From contig CACKNK010000002.1 of NCBI GenBank assembly GCA_902601475.1, forward strand, positions 1 through 64,000: a stretch of 64,000 bases of DNA. The letters are read 5' to 3'. The translations under genes and the position numbers were made by a program. Source of the DNA: an uncultured SAR86 cluster bacterium. GTDB lineage: Bacteria > Pseudomonadota > Gammaproteobacteria > Magnimaribacterales > D2472. The notes under the pieces were generated by a model. It saw only the letters and a list, made by a program, of their open reading frames with translations, was not told the DNA's origin and ran no database searches. Each line of letters begins with the position of its first letter. Position 1 is the stretch's first letter. Positions 17,901 through 27,738 of the stretch are shown here, one piece after another.

Positions 17901-18895
17901 AGATGAAATATGACATAACAGCGATTGGAAATGCATTGGTTGATACTCAATTTAAAGTATCACATGAATTCATTGCAGAAGTTGGCCTAGAAATAGATCA
18001 AATGAATCTATCAAGTGCTGAGGAGCATGCTCCAATTATTGATAAGTTAAAAAAAGAGAATGCGGAATCTGTTTCTGATTGTGGAGGCTCAGCAACAAAC
18101 ACATTGGTAGCCGCAACTCATTTTGGTGCTAAATGTTTTCATACTTGCGTGGTTGCCGATGATGAAGATGGTCATAGCTACCTTGCAAACCTTAAAAATA
18201 TTGGTGTTAACCATAATTTTAAAATGCGGGATGCTGATGAAGTCCCAACAGGTAAATGCTTAATCTTGGTTACAGCAGATGCAAAAAGAACTATGTCGAC
18301 AGCCCTCAATGTAAGTGCGCTTATGCGAATGGATGATATTGATTTTGTAGCGATGCTTGACACCGATATTCTTTACGTTGAAGGCTATATGGTGACGAGT
18401 GATGAAAACTATTCTGTCACCCTTGAGCTCTTAAAAAGAGCGTCCGAAAAAAATGTAAAAATTGCCCTATCACTTTCAGATCCAGGCATTGTTATCGGAT
18501 TTAGAGAAAGATTTACCGAGCTAGAAAGTTTTGGAGTTGATTACATTTTTTGTAACGATGAAGAAGCAATGGCTTTTACATCAACCGAATCTATTGATTC
18601 GGCACTTGATGATCTTACAAAAAAAGATTTTATTAGTATTGTTACAACAGGCTCCAAGGGATGTTCAATTGTGAATAAAGATGAATTAATTCAAGTAAAA
18701 GCTGAAACCATCAATGCGGTAGATACAAATGGAGCCGGCGACATGTTTGCAGGCTGTTTTTTATATGCGCTCTCTCAGGGCAATTCTCTGAATGAATGTG
18801 GAAAATTTGCTAATTACGGGGCTTCTAAAATTGTTGAGACTTTTGGTCCAAGATTAACAGAATCTGGCTATCATGAGGTTCTAAAAAAATTATAA
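17897..18895 (+). CDS. PfkB-family carbohydrate/adenosine kinase
   Basis: A 332-residue ribokinase-fold protein. The N-terminal signature runs DITAIGNALVDTQF, a substrate segment is VSDCGGSATNTLVAATHFG, and the C-terminal ATP/catalytic motif is DTNGAGDMFAGCF, where the aspartate is the catalytic base. It resembles the adenosine-kinase-like subgroup found in many marine proteobacteria, but the sugar or nucleoside it phosphorylates cannot be told. It overlaps hemL by four bases, suggesting co-translation though no metabolic link to haem is evident. Confidence 0.88.
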   Translation: MKMKYDITAIGNALVDTQFKVSHEFIAEVGLEIDQMNLSSAEEHAPIIDKLKKENAESVSDCGGSATNTLVAATHFGAKCFHTCVVADDEDGHSYLANLKNIGVNHNFKMRDADEVPTGKCLILVTADAKRTMSTALNVSALMRMDDIDFVAMLDTDILYVEGYMVTSDENYSVTLELLKRASEKNVKIALSLSDPGIVIGFRERFTELESFGVDYIFCNDEEAMAFTSTESIDSALDDLTKKDFISIVTTGSKGCSIVNKDELIQVKAETINAVDTNGAGDMFAGCFLYALSQGNSLNECGKFANYGASKIVETFGPRLTESGYHEVLKKL

Positions 18896-18976
18896 AAAAC
18901 TAGCTTATTAAGTTCATTTCTGCTATTTTCTTCGCCCTTAAATAATTTGATTAATCTCAATAACTGAAAAACTAAA

Positions 18977-19603
18977 ATGCCAACTAAAAAAAGTAAAAAA
19001 ACAACAGCAAAGAAAACTTCAAATAAAAAAGCATCAACCAAGACAGTTAATAAAAAAGTGAAAGCTGCTCCTAAGAAAAAATCTGCAGCGCCGAAGAAAA
19101 TAACTAAAAAGAATACTGCAGCTAAGTCTAAAGCGCCGAAAAAGAAAGTAGCAAAATTATCTGTTGCAAAAAAGAAAAGAGTCGCTAAGAAAAAAGAACC
19201 CCAAATCTCGTCCTACAAGCCCAAAAAGAATGAGAAATATATGAGTGCTGCTATGAAGCGTCACTTTAATAAAGTTTTACTTAATTGGAGAGAGCACCTT
19301 AAAGAAGAAATGCAAAAAACTTTTGATCACCTTAAAAATAAAGGTGAAACTTTTGCAGATCCTGTTGATCGTGCTTCACAAGAAGAAGAGTTTGCCTTTG
19401 AATTAAGAACTAGGGATAGGGAAAGAAAACTTATCAAAAAGATTGTGAGCTCTTTAGAACAAATTAAACAAGATGACTATGGATACTGTTATTCGTGTGG
19501 AATTGAGATTGGCTTAAAAAGACTAGAAGCGAGACCCACTGCCACGCATTGCATTGATTGCAAGACTCTAGATGAGATAAAAGAAAAACAACTAGGGGGA
19601 TAA
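18977..19603 (+). CDS. dksA: RNA polymerase-binding factor DksA with lysine-rich N-terminal tail
   Basis: Residues about 88-208 are a full DksA: the coiled-coil with the DPVDRA tip and [17 protein letters not shown], and a zinc finger with CYSCG and HCIDC. DksA works with ppGpp in the secondary channel of RNA polymerase during the stringent response. The first 75 residues are unlike standard DksA: about 31 are lysine, mixed with Ala, Thr, Ser and Pro, resembling histone H1 or AlgP tails. The tail is in frame and contiguous with the core. No ribosome site is obvious before the ATG. pcnB follows, as in other gammaproteobacteria. Confidence 0.95.
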   Translation: MPTKKSKKTTAKKTSNKKASTKTVNKKVKAAPKKKSAAPKKITKKNTAAKSKAPKKKVAKLSVAKKKRVAKKKEPQISSYKPKKNEKYMSAAMKRHFNKVLLNWREHLKEEMQKTFDHLKNKGETFADPVDRASQEEEFAFELRTRDRERKLIKKIVSSLEQIKQDDYGYCYSCGIEIGLKRLEARPTATHCIDCKTLDEIKEKQLGG

Positions 19604-19623
19604 TCAATCTCCAAAATTTTAAT

Positions 19624-20889
19624 TTGAGCAACCCAAATAATTCATTTGTAAGTCCACCAAAAAAACTTCTCCAGAATAAATTTGATAAATTTGCTGAGGA
19701 GATTATCAAGCAATTACAAAAAAATGGTCATGATGCTTACCTTGTTGGGGGATGCATTAGAGATCAGTTAATAGATATTCCAGCTAAAGATTTTGATGTA
19801 GCGACCAGTGCAACACCTGAGCAAATTAGAAAGATATTTAAAGCCTCACGAATTATTGGAAAAAGATTTAAGTTAGTTCATGTTTACAAAGGCAGCCAAG
19901 TTATTGAAGTTTCCACTTTCAGAGCATCCGGAGCAAAATCGAATCAAGAAAAAATTGTTAAGGACCAGCTAGGTAAAATTTTAAGGGATAACGTCTGGGG
20001 AACAATTGAGGAGGATTGTGAAAGAAGAGACTTTACAATTAATTCTCTTTACTTTGATCCTATTCAAAAAAAATTATTCGATAGACATCAAGGGGTGAAT
20101 GATTCTTATAAGCGTAAAATAGTTTCTATCGGCGACCCCATGCTGCGCTTTGAAGAAGATCCTGTCAGAAGTTTAAGAGCTGTAAGATTTGCAACAAAGC
20201 TAAACTTTAAAATTGATAAACAAATAAAAGATGCAATTTATAAAAAAGGATATCTTTTGAGCAGCATATCCAATGCCAGAAGATTTGATGAATTTAATAA
20301 AATATTTATGCATGGGAAAGCTCAACATAACTTTGAAAAACTGGGAACTTTCGACTTGTTAAAACATTTAGTGAGTCATGTAGGGCAATCTAATAGCTAT
20401 GGTTATCGATTGCAGATGTCAGCGCTTATTAATACTGATAACAGGGTTTATGAAGGTAAATCAGTAACACCTGGATTTCTTTTGGCAGCCATTTTATGGC
20501 CAAAGTTGATTGAAATAGCAACTGTTGAAAATTCGATTAGCACAAGAAGATTTTTTCCTAACATGGATAAAATTTTAAGAGACCAGCAAATCTTAACTGC
20601 TGTACCAAGGAGATTTTATACTTACATAAAAGATATTTGGTCTTTGCAGTTAAGGCTTCAAAGTAGGATCAAAAATCAACCCTTTAAAGTACTTCAACAT
20701 CCAAGATTTAGGGCTGCATATGATTTACTATTATTAAGAATTGAGGCCTCTAATTCTGAGAGTGAAATTGGTGATTGGTGGACAAAATTTCAATCATGCA
20801 ACCGACAAACTAAACTTGAGATGATTAAAAGGCATCGAGAGAACTCATCAAACTCTAAAAAATTTGGCTTATCTGGAGAGTTGGGATAA
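19624..20889 (+). CDS. pcnB: Poly(A) polymerase I
   Basis: Adds 3' poly(A) tails that mark RNAs for decay. The nucleotidyltransferase head has YLVGGCIRDQLIDIPAKDFDVATSA, containing the GG and DxD catalytic motifs, then EDCERRDFTINSLYFDP, and the neck FEEDPVRSLRAVRFATKL. The C-terminal part is basic. It starts at TTG 19624; no ATG fits the family N-terminus. The 421-residue length is normal. It lies 20 bases after dksA. folK, which usually follows, is missing here. Confidence 0.94.
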   Translation: MSNPNNSFVSPPKKLLQNKFDKFAEEIIKQLQKNGHDAYLVGGCIRDQLIDIPAKDFDVATSATPEQIRKIFKASRIIGKRFKLVHVYKGSQVIEVSTFRASGAKSNQEKIVKDQLGKILRDNVWGTIEEDCERRDFTINSLYFDPIQKKLFDRHQGVNDSYKRKIVSIGDPMLRFEEDPVRSLRAVRFATKLNFKIDKQIKDAIYKKGYLLSSISNARRFDEFNKIFMHGKAQHNFEKLGTFDLLKHLVSHVGQSNSYGYRLQMSALINTDNRVYEGKSVTPGFLLAAILWPKLIEIATVENSISTRRFFPNMDKILRDQQILTAVPRRFYTYIKDIWSLQLRLQSRIKNQPFKVLQHPRFRAAYDLLLLRIEASNSESEIGDWWTKFQSCNRQTKLEMIKRHRENSSNSKKFGLSGELG

Positions 20890-20916
20890 TCTTTGTAAGA
20901 TAATTTTTTTACATTG

Positions 20917-21582
20917 ATGGATTTAGCAATTCAGGAAGCTCCCATACCAAAGTTCATAGCAGTTGAAGGGCCTATCGGTGTTGGAAAGACAACCCTTGCT
21001 CATAAAATAGCGCAATCATTTAATTATGATGTATTTCTGGAAAAACCAGCAGAAAATCCTTTCTTGAACAGTTTTTATAAAAATCCTAGTCAATCTGCCC
21101 TAGCTGCACAACTTTTCTTTTTATTTCAGCGGATGCAACAAATTGAGGATCTTAAGCAACAAAGTTTGTTTGAGCCTGTTCGAGTTGCTGATTTTCTAAT
21201 AGAAAAGGATAGGCTTTTTGCTGAGGTCACTTTATCTGATGAAGAGCTAGCACTGTACGACAAAGTTTACGAGCACACCACAATTGACGCTCCATCTCCA
21301 GACTTGGTGATATACCTTCAGGCTCCTGTTGAAGTTTTACTCGATAGAATTAATAAAAGAGGAAATCCTAATGAGAGGTATTTAACTGGTGAATACCTTG
21401 AAAGACTTAATGAAGCTTATTCAAAATTCTTTTTATACTATGAAAGTGCCCCGCTCCTCATAGTAAATGCTGCCGACATTAATCTTGAGGAAGATGGTAA
21501 GGATTATGAGATGCTCTTAGAAACTATTACCACAAATCCAAAGGGTAAAAACTTTATAAATCCTCATCCAACAATCCTTTAA
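20917..21582 (+). CDS. Deoxynucleoside kinase
   Basis: A P-loop kinase: [15 protein letters not shown] near residues 16-30 (Walker A), the EKPAENPFL segment, a [19 protein letters not shown] region containing the D/ERS-like motif, [21 protein letters not shown], and the lid (GNPNERYL). Members phosphorylate deoxyadenosine/deoxyguanosine or other deoxynucleosides for salvage. The ATG at 20917 is preferred over the adjacent TTG. It lies in the slot where folK often follows pcnB and abuts acs by one base. Some gammaproteobacteria carry a folK-deoxynucleoside kinase neighbour or fusion, so this may be what remains. Confidence 0.88.
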   Translation: MDLAIQEAPIPKFIAVEGPIGVGKTTLAHKIAQSFNYDVFLEKPAENPFLNSFYKNPSQSALAAQLFFLFQRMQQIEDLKQQSLFEPVRVADFLIEKDRLFAEVTLSDEELALYDKVYEHTTIDAPSPDLVIYLQAPVEVLLDRINKRGNPNERYLTGEYLERLNEAYSKFFLYYESAPLLIVNAADINLEEDGKDYEMLLETITTNPKGKNFINPHPTIL

Positions 21583-23528
21583 TGACTGAGACAAAAGTCA
21601 TTTCACCTGAAAGAGGTTTCGCAAATCCGCATTTAAGCTCACTGGAAGAGTATAAAAGACTGTATGAACAGTCCATCAATGATCCTGTTACTTTTTTTCA
21701 AAATGCCGCGAAAGAAAATTTAGTGTGGATTAAGCCGTTTACAACTACTTTTAATAATCAATTCAAAAATGCGAAATGGTTTGAAGATGGTGAGTTAAAC
21801 ATTACTTATAACTGCATTGATAGACATCTAGAGCATCATCAAGATAAAACTGCTTTTATTTGGGAAGGCGATGATCCTTCTGAAAGCAAGAATATTTCTT
21901 ATCAAGAATTACATGACCATGTATGTCGATTGGCTAATTTTATGAAAGATCTTGGAGTAAATAAGGGCGATAGAGTCTGCATTTACTTACCCATGATTCC
22001 TGAAGCAGTGTATTCAATGCTGGCTTGCGCTCGGATAGGCGCAGTTCATTCTGTGGTATTTGGAGGGTTTTCTGCTGAATCTCTTAAGGACAGGATTCTA
22101 GATGCTGACTGCTCATTACTCATCACTGCTGATCAATCAGTTAGGGGAGGAAAGAAAACTAATCTCAAAAAAAATGTAGATACTGCATTAGATTCTTGTC
22201 CTGGAGTTAAAAATTGTATTGTTGTTCAAAGGACAGGTGAAGGTATTGAAATGGTTAAAGGCAGGGATCATTACTACACAGAAAAGATTGCTCAATATGA
22301 TCCGACTTGCGAATGTGTGGCAACTAATTCGGAGGATCCTCTTTTTATTCTCTATACATCTGGATCTACAGGGAAACCTAAAGGAGTCATGCATAGTGTT
22401 GGGGGATATCTGCTGGGAGCACACCTGAGTTTTAAATTTATATTTGGTTATCAGCAAGATGATATTTATTGGTGTACCGCAGATGTTGGCTGGATAACTG
22501 GGCATACTTATATTGTTTATGGACCGCTAAGTAATTGTGCAACCAGTGTTATTTTTGAAGGCGTGCCTACTTATCCTTCATCCTCAAGATGTTGGGAGAT
22601 ATGTGATAAGCATCAAGTAAATATTTTTTATACTGCACCAACTGCGATTCGAGCATTAATGGCTCAAGGTGATAAACCTGTAAAGGATACATCTAGAAAA
22701 TCTTTAAAATTGCTTGGTACTGTAGGTGAGCCCATCAATCCTGAGGCCTGGGATTGGTATTATAAAATTGTTGGAGAATCGCGTTGTCAAATTATTGATA
22801 CCTGGTGGCAGACAGAGACTGGCTCTGTATTGATCTCACCCATTGCCGGAATTACACCTGTAAAACCAGGTTCAGCAACATTCCCTTTTTTTGGTGTTAA
22901 CCCAGGCTTAATGGATGATGAAGGTAATTTAATTGAGGGTGAAGGCTCAGGAAATCTTGTGATACAAAATTCTTGGCCAAGCCAAATAAGAACGGTTTAT
23001 GGGGATCATCAAAGAATGATTGATACGTATTTTTCTGAGTATGAGGACATTTACTTTACCGGAGATGGTGCCAAGAGGGATGAAGATGGTTATTACTGGA
23101 TAACAGGAAGGGTAGATGATGTCTTGAATGTTTCAGGGCATAGGCTTGGGACCGCTGAAATTGAAAGTGCCCTTGTGCTTCATCCGATTGTTGCCGAGGC
23201 TGCAGTTGTTGGATTTGAGCACCCCATCAAAGGGCAAGGAATCTATGCATTTGTAACACTGATGGTTGGGCAAAATTCAGACGATGATCTTGCCAAAGAA
23301 CTTTCAAAATTTGTTGCCAATGAAATCAGTCCCATTGCTAAACCTGATCTAATTCAATGGTCACCCAGTTTGCCTAAAACGCGTTCAGGAAAAATAATGA
23401 GAAGGATTTTAAGAAAAATTGCAGCAGGTGAAACTCATGATCTGGGAGATACTTCTACCTTAGCTGAACCAGAAGTTGTTAAGAATTTAGTTGAGAATAA
23501 ACTCTCTTTAAATCAAAACAGTGAATAA
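21582..23528 (+). CDS. acs: Acetyl-CoA synthetase
   Basis: Activates acetate to acetyl-CoA through acetyl-AMP. The 648-residue sequence carries the AMP-binding P-loop [42 protein letters not shown] and the C-terminal [11 protein letters not shown], whose lysine is the well-known acetylation site. The N-terminal LVWIKPF and W-F-x-D-G-E-L-N motif (WFEDGELN) are typical of Acs rather than longer acyl-CoA ligases. The start overlaps the kinase stop (TAATG). The 3' end overlaps the convergent small membrane gene by 21 bases. Confidence 0.97.
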   Translation: MTETKVISPERGFANPHLSSLEEYKRLYEQSINDPVTFFQNAAKENLVWIKPFTTTFNNQFKNAKWFEDGELNITYNCIDRHLEHHQDKTAFIWEGDDPSESKNISYQELHDHVCRLANFMKDLGVNKGDRVCIYLPMIPEAVYSMLACARIGAVHSVVFGGFSAESLKDRILDADCSLLITADQSVRGGKKTNLKKNVDTALDSCPGVKNCIVVQRTGEGIEMVKGRDHYYTEKIAQYDPTCECVATNSEDPLFILYTSGSTGKPKGVMHSVGGYLLGAHLSFKFIFGYQQDDIYWCTADVGWITGHTYIVYGPLSNCATSVIFEGVPTYPSSSRCWEICDKHQVNIFYTAPTAIRALMAQGDKPVKDTSRKSLKLLGTVGEPINPEAWDWYYKIVGESRCQIIDTWWQTETGSVLISPIAGITPVKPGSATFPFFGVNPGLMDDEGNLIEGEGSGNLVIQNSWPSQIRTVYGDHQRMIDTYFSEYEDIYFTGDGAKRDEDGYYWITGRVDDVLNVSGHRLGTAEIESALVLHPIVAEAAVVGFEHPIKGQGIYAFVTLMVGQNSDDDLAKELSKFVANEISPIAKPDLIQWSPSLPKTRSGKIMRRILRKIAAGETHDLGDTSTLAEPEVVKNLVENKLSLNQNSE

Positions 23529-23870
23529 AGAAAAAACTCCTCCGAGCAGATAAAAGATTACAGAAAAATTTATCATTGAGTTTTGACCTAGTGCGTCAAT
23601 TTCATTTCTCATTGAATAAAATTTTTCAGCATTGAAAGCCAATATATAAAAACCCATGAAATGGATTGCTAGCAAAACAAAGAAAACCCAACTCATTGAT
23701 TCCAGCAATGCAAACATACAAAGGACCAAGAAGCTAAGTTCATAACCAACATAGAATTTATGATTCGCTTTATTAAAAAAGAATCCAACGAGATCAAATT
23801 TACTATTATTAAGCCAAAGAAAAGTTAAGGCACTTAGTAAGTAGAAGCAGCCTAAAATAAATCCAAACAT
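23508..23870 (-). CDS. Small membrane protein of unknown function
   Basis: A 120-residue protein with four hydrophobic segments, [56 protein letters not shown] and [15 protein letters not shown]. No family is recognised. It lies two bases after the MBL-fold hydrolase gene on the same strand and probably belongs to the same Nudix-MBL transcript. It overlaps the 3' end of acs by 21 bases on the opposite strand. Confidence 0.6.
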   Translation of the reverse strand: MFGFILGCFYLLSALTFLWLNNSKFDLVGFFFNKANHKFYVGYELSFLVLCMFALLESMSWVFFVLLAIHFMGFYILAFNAEKFYSMRNEIDALGQNSMINFSVIFYLLGGVFSLFTVLI

Positions 23871-23872
23871 GG

Positions 23873-24682
23873 CTAATTGAGTGACCAGATTTTTTTATCT
23901 TCACTCAGAACAGCTATGCCATCCTCTTCTAATTTTTCTAAATGTGCTGTGAGGCTCCACAGTGCAATTGGATGTAATTTTGGGTCAACGTCATCATAAA
24001 CAAGCTTGACCAAATCATTGACATCACATGGAGATATTTTTTTTAGGCACTCATGAACCTTAGATTCTCTTTGAAGTCGATGATTGATAATCCAATCAAC
24101 CACAGCGACTGGATCTTCAAGGTAATCTCCATGACCAGGCGCAATGTAATCAAATGCATAGCCTTTGAGAAGTTTTAATGAAGATAGGTATTGCTTCATG
24201 TTCCCATCAGGCGGAGCAATCACTACTGTTGAACCGTTCATAATATGATCACCGGTAATTAACGTTGATGCATCATGAACTAAATAACAAAGATGATTTG
24301 ATGCATGGCCAGGCGTATGAATGACCTCAATTTTATATTCTTCGCAGTCAATCACATCGCCATGACCTAAGACTTTATCTGGAGTAAAGGTTTTGTCTTG
24401 ATGTCCATCATCTTGCTCCACCATTAATCCATAGGAGGGAATATTTAAAATATCTTTTAATGGTCTCACTCCTGGTGAATGGTCCCTATGAGTATGAGTA
24501 ACCAAAATCCTTGTTGCTTTTTCTCCTACTGCATTAGCAATTTCATTAATGTGTGACTCAATGTTTGGGCCTGGATCAACAATAGTGATCTCTTCTTTAC
24601 CTATCAGATAAGTATTTGTCCCACCGCCTGTAAACATACTTGCATTGGGTGCTGTAATCTTTTGAATTAATTTACTATGCAT
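23873..24682 (-). CDS. MBL-fold hydrolase (LACTB2-like)
   Basis: A cytoplasmic metallo-beta-lactamase-fold enzyme with NTYLIGKEEITIVDPGP, VTHTHRDHSPGVRPL (HxHxDH), HTPGHASNHLCYLV, a metal Asp in LITGDHIM, and PGHGDYLEDP. The C-terminal winged-helix-like segment is typical of LACTB2-type endoribonuclease/thioesterase homologues. The open frame extends upstream to 24775, but the ATG at 24682 has an AGG ribosome site eight bases before it and overlaps the Nudix stop by only eight bases, so I prefer it. Pairing with a NUDT19-like Nudix gene is common in bacteria. The substrate is unknown. Confidence 0.85.
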   Translation of the reverse strand: MHSKLIQKITAPNASMFTGGGTNTYLIGKEEITIVDPGPNIESHINEIANAVGEKATRILVTHTHRDHSPGVRPLKDILNIPSYGLMVEQDDGHQDKTFTPDKVLGHGDVIDCEEYKIEVIHTPGHASNHLCYLVHDASTLITGDHIMNGSTVVIAPPDGNMKQYLSSLKLLKGYAFDYIAPGHGDYLEDPVAVVDWIINHRLQRESKVHECLKKISPCDVNDLVKLVYDDVDPKLHPIALWSLTAHLEKLEEDGIAVLSEDKKIWSLN

Positions 24683-25442
24683 CTTCATATCCTTCATCAT
24701 CAGGCAATAAACCGATCCAGTTTCCATCTCTCTTGAAAAACTTTGGCAGAATGGATTGAATATTATCAACCTCATTTTTTAAGCCAGTGAAAGCATCAGC
24801 TACTGTTTTATAAGGCAGTAACAGTGAAAGGTTTTTGATTGTAGGCATGATCATATTAAAAGTTCCTTCGCTGTTTGCCTTAAGTGCATCACTGGGTGTT
24901 ATCCATACACTTTCGGTTAGCTCCCAGCCATCATGATCATTTTGTTGTGACTCATCTGTTTTTGCAAAAAAGAAACGGGTATCAAATCTTTTCTTCTCTA
25001 CCTCAGGTGTTATCCAGTGTGAGATTGGAACGATATTAGTAAAATCAAAATGGATATCGTTACTAAGACAAAAATCATAAAACGTTAATTTTTTATTATT
25101 GATCTGATCCCGGATGTTTTTTAGCGCCTTTAGATCAAGGGATGCCGGCAATGATTTAGACATCAATATACCAACCTCTTCAAAACACTCTCTAACAACA
25201 GCAATCATATAAGCAAGACCATCTCTTTCAACTTTTAACATTGATGAAGCTGATTGATCATCAAGATCATCGCTCATTTGATAAATTTCTGACAAATAAT
25301 CCTCTGGATCAAGAGTGCCTCCTGGGAATACATGCAAATCACCAAATGCTGAGTTTGTACTTCTTTTGACCATCAATACCTCAGGGCCATTTAATGAATC
25401 CCTTGCTAAGACTATGGTTGCCGCTGGTCTGATTAATTGCAT
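24675..25442 (-). CDS. NUDT19-like Nudix hydrolase
   Basis: The 255-residue protein has FPGGTLDPEDY followed, after an insertion of roughly 45 residues, by AVVRECFEEVGIL, the REx2EExGx half of the Nudix box. This split arrangement is typical of the NUDT19 branch, which cleaves CoA derivatives or other nucleoside diphosphate compounds. The N-terminal RPAATIVLARD is family-typical. It overlaps the MBL-fold gene and is divergent from the alpha/beta-hydrolase gene, sharing a promoter region of only a few dozen bases. Confidence 0.85.
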   Translation of the reverse strand: MQLIRPAATIVLARDSLNGPEVLMVKRSTNSAFGDLHVFPGGTLDPEDYLSEIYQMSDDLDDQSASSMLKVERDGLAYMIAVVRECFEEVGILMSKSLPASLDLKALKNIRDQINNKKLTFYDFCLSNDIHFDFTNIVPISHWITPEVEKKRFDTRFFFAKTDESQQNDHDGWELTESVWITPSDALKANSEGTFNMIMPTIKNLSLLLPYKTVADAFTGLKNEVDNIQSILPKFFKRDGNWIGLLPDDEGYEDA

Positions 25443-25472
25443 AATTCGTTTAGTCAGCCATTATCTATTAGA

Positions 25473-26375
25473 ATGCATCTAATGAAAATATCCGACTCGC
25501 TTAAGGAAGACATTGCAGATGCTCCGAACTGGTTTCATCAAGCAATTGAGACAAAATTAGAACAGAAAAAATATGCTTTTAATGGTCATGAGGTTGCCTA
25601 TCAGAAATGGAATATTGATGATGAAGAACAGCTAACTGTTTTAATTCATGGGACCGGCGCACATAGTAAGTGGTGGGATCCTATCGCACCATTGCTCGTA
25701 TCTAAAGGCACGATTATTGCCCCAGAACTTCCGGGCATGGGAGATACCAGTCATTTTGATAAATATGACTTTGAGTTATTTAAAGATGCCGTTCTTGGCG
25801 TTATTGATAATGAAGGAATGTTAAAACGAAAAATCTTTTTAGTTGGTCATTCCCTTGGAGGGCATCTAGCTGCATACATTGCATCTGAAATGCCAGAACT
25901 TGTTAGTGGTTTAATCATCATCGACAGCCCAATAAGACCTCCTGACTATGATTACGATAAGCACATAAGTAGCGGCCCGTTAAGACCCATAAAATATTAC
26001 TCATCTAAAAGAGAAATTCTTTCTCGTTTTAGGTTAATGCCGCCCCAAGAATGTAAAAATGATTGGTATTTAAGATTTATTGCTGAATTTTCAATTAAGG
26101 AAACAAGCGATGGATGGCGATGGAAATTTGATGACAGATTATTTAGATCATTAAAACGACTGGATGGATATGGGTTTTCATTTTCATGTCCTGCATTATT
26201 TATTTCAGGAAACGACAGCTTGCTTTTAGGATCAAAGATAATGAAATATATGCAAAGTGCTTTCAGCGAAATAATGGAATTTAAGGTTATCAAAGATGCG
26301 GCTCATCACGTATTGGTAGACAAGCCTCTCGAGCTTGCAGAATTAATCAATATAGAGCTAAAAAAATGGAATTAA
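25473..26375 (+). CDS. Alpha/beta-hydrolase
   Basis: An alpha/beta-hydrolase fold protein with the oxyanion HGTGAHSKWWDP, the nucleophile elbow VGHSLGGHLA (GxSxG), an aspartate in FISGNDSLL and a catalytic His in DAAHHVLVDKP. The start is uncertain: the frame is open from TTG 25437, but ATGs at 25473 and 25482 are more likely because the longer version would overlap the divergent start. The ester or epoxide substrate is not known. It overlaps the following membrane-propeller gene by ten bases. Confidence 0.82.
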   Translation: MHLMKISDSLKEDIADAPNWFHQAIETKLEQKKYAFNGHEVAYQKWNIDDEEQLTVLIHGTGAHSKWWDPIAPLLVSKGTIIAPELPGMGDTSHFDKYDFELFKDAVLGVIDNEGMLKRKIFLVGHSLGGHLAAYIASEMPELVSGLIIIDSPIRPPDYDYDKHISSGPLRPIKYYSSKREILSRFRLMPPQECKNDWYLRFIAEFSIKETSDGWRWKFDDRLFRSLKRLDGYGFSFSCPALFISGNDSLLLGSKIMKYMQSAFSEIMEFKVIKDAAHHVLVDKPLELAELINIELKKWN

Positions 26376-27736
26376 TTTTTGGTGTATTACTAATTGCACT
26401 TGGCGTTAGCCTTCCGTTGTTTTATAAGTTTTGGCATAAGACCGTTATTCGAACCCTTGCCTCAAATTATCTGAAGATGCTTGGTCTTTTTGGTGTCATT
26501 ATTGGCGGGATTTTCTTATATTTTGGAATTCCTGAAAGTCCTATTTATTACCAACCATGGAATTACATCGTTATTTTAATTGGCATTTTGAGTATTTTCA
26601 GGGGCCTATTATTTTTATTTTTCAGTGATTGGGCCAAAACAATTGCATTAGATCATTTCAAAAAATTTATGATCTTTGGCACTCTTTTTCTCTTTGCAAT
26701 AGGCACGGTTCTTCTTTTAGAAAGTGCAAGAGATAAAACCCCATTTGAACCATTGGTTGGATGTGAAAGCAATGATGAGATTCAAGTTGTTTGTGGTTTT
26801 AAAAATCCTGAGGACCTAGTAATAATTCCAGATGGAAGTGGGCTCATCGTTTCCGAATACGGTGGACAAAAACCAATTCAAGAAGAAGGGGTAGGCAAAA
26901 TTAGTTTGCTAAACCTTAAAACCTTGAAGAAAGAAAAAATTGATATTTTATACAGTAGTAATGAATGGGGGGATGGGAAGTGCTTACGTAAAGACTCTGA
27001 TCTGATCGGGCCCCATGGCATTGACCTCATTAAACGTAAAGATGGTCAATATCAGTTAGCGGTTGTTTCTCATCTACCTGATGAGCGGATCGAAATGTAT
27101 AAGCTTTTCAAAGAAGATCAGACTTGGAACCTTGAATGGAAGGGCTGTGTTTCAACAGAAAATAAATACTACTTGAATGATGTGAGTTTGACTGATTCAG
27201 GATCATTTTATGCAACGCATATGTTTCCTAGAAATTTTAGTATGGAGAAATGGATTCTCGCATATTATTTTAAATTTAATACGGGTTTTGTAATTAAATG
27301 GGAAAAGAAAAATGGATTTACAGAGCTTAGATATACTTCAGGAGCTTACCCTAATGGCCTAAGCTATGATCCAGAAAAAAATTATTTGGCTGTAAATTAT
27401 AATCTGGGTGACTCAACTTCATTATATGACCTAGAAAGTAAACAGCATTTAGCTACTTATAAAACAAACTCTCCTGATAACATTGTTCTCCAAGACAATG
27501 ATTATTGGGTTGTCTCTCATGATTCAAATATTTATGATTATGCTCGATGCGGGCTTAACGAAAACTGCACCTTGCCATGGTCAATTTCAGTTCTAAATAG
27601 GAATACACTGGATCTAAAAAATAAAATCTCTTTTAAGAATACAAATATGGGTCCAGGAACAGTTGCTCTTATTGAAAATGAGAGAGTTTGGCTGGGTTCA
27701 TTTAGATCTAATCGCCTTGGCTATATAACTCAATAG
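26366..27736 (+). CDS. Membrane protein with C-terminal arylesterase-like beta-propeller
   Basis: Residues 1-120 form about four hydrophobic helices (LIFGVLLIALGVSLPLFY, LGLFGVIIGGIFLYFG, YIVILIGILSIFRGLLFLFF, FMIFGTLFLFAIGTVLLL). Residues about 130-456 look like a calcium-type beta-propeller of the paraoxonase/SMP-30 group, with NPEDLVIIPDGSGLIVSEYG, IGPHGIDLI, YYLNDVSLTDSGSFYATHMF and YPNGLSYDPEKNYLAVNY. The GPHG and ND motifs correspond to residues near the metal site in paraoxonases. The arrangement is unfamiliar to me as a fixed family. The enzyme activity is inferred; it could also be a binding domain. Confidence 0.7.
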   Translation: MELIFGVLLIALGVSLPLFYKFWHKTVIRTLASNYLKMLGLFGVIIGGIFLYFGIPESPIYYQPWNYIVILIGILSIFRGLLFLFFSDWAKTIALDHFKKFMIFGTLFLFAIGTVLLLESARDKTPFEPLVGCESNDEIQVVCGFKNPEDLVIIPDGSGLIVSEYGGQKPIQEEGVGKISLLNLKTLKKEKIDILYSSNEWGDGKCLRKDSDLIGPHGIDLIKRKDGQYQLAVVSHLPDERIEMYKLFKEDQTWNLEWKGCVSTENKYYLNDVSLTDSGSFYATHMFPRNFSMEKWILAYYFKFNTGFVIKWEKKNGFTELRYTSGAYPNGLSYDPEKNYLAVNYNLGDSTSLYDLESKQHLATYKTNSPDNIVLQDNDYWVVSHDSNIYDYARCGLNENCTLPWSISVLNRNTLDLKNKISFKNTNMGPGTVALIENERVWLGSFRSNRLGYITQ

Positions 27737-27738
27737 TC

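Noticed and set aside
24683-24775. N-terminal extension of the MBL-fold hydrolase
   Set aside because: It lies inside the Nudix coding sequence; the ATG at 24682 has a better ribosome site.
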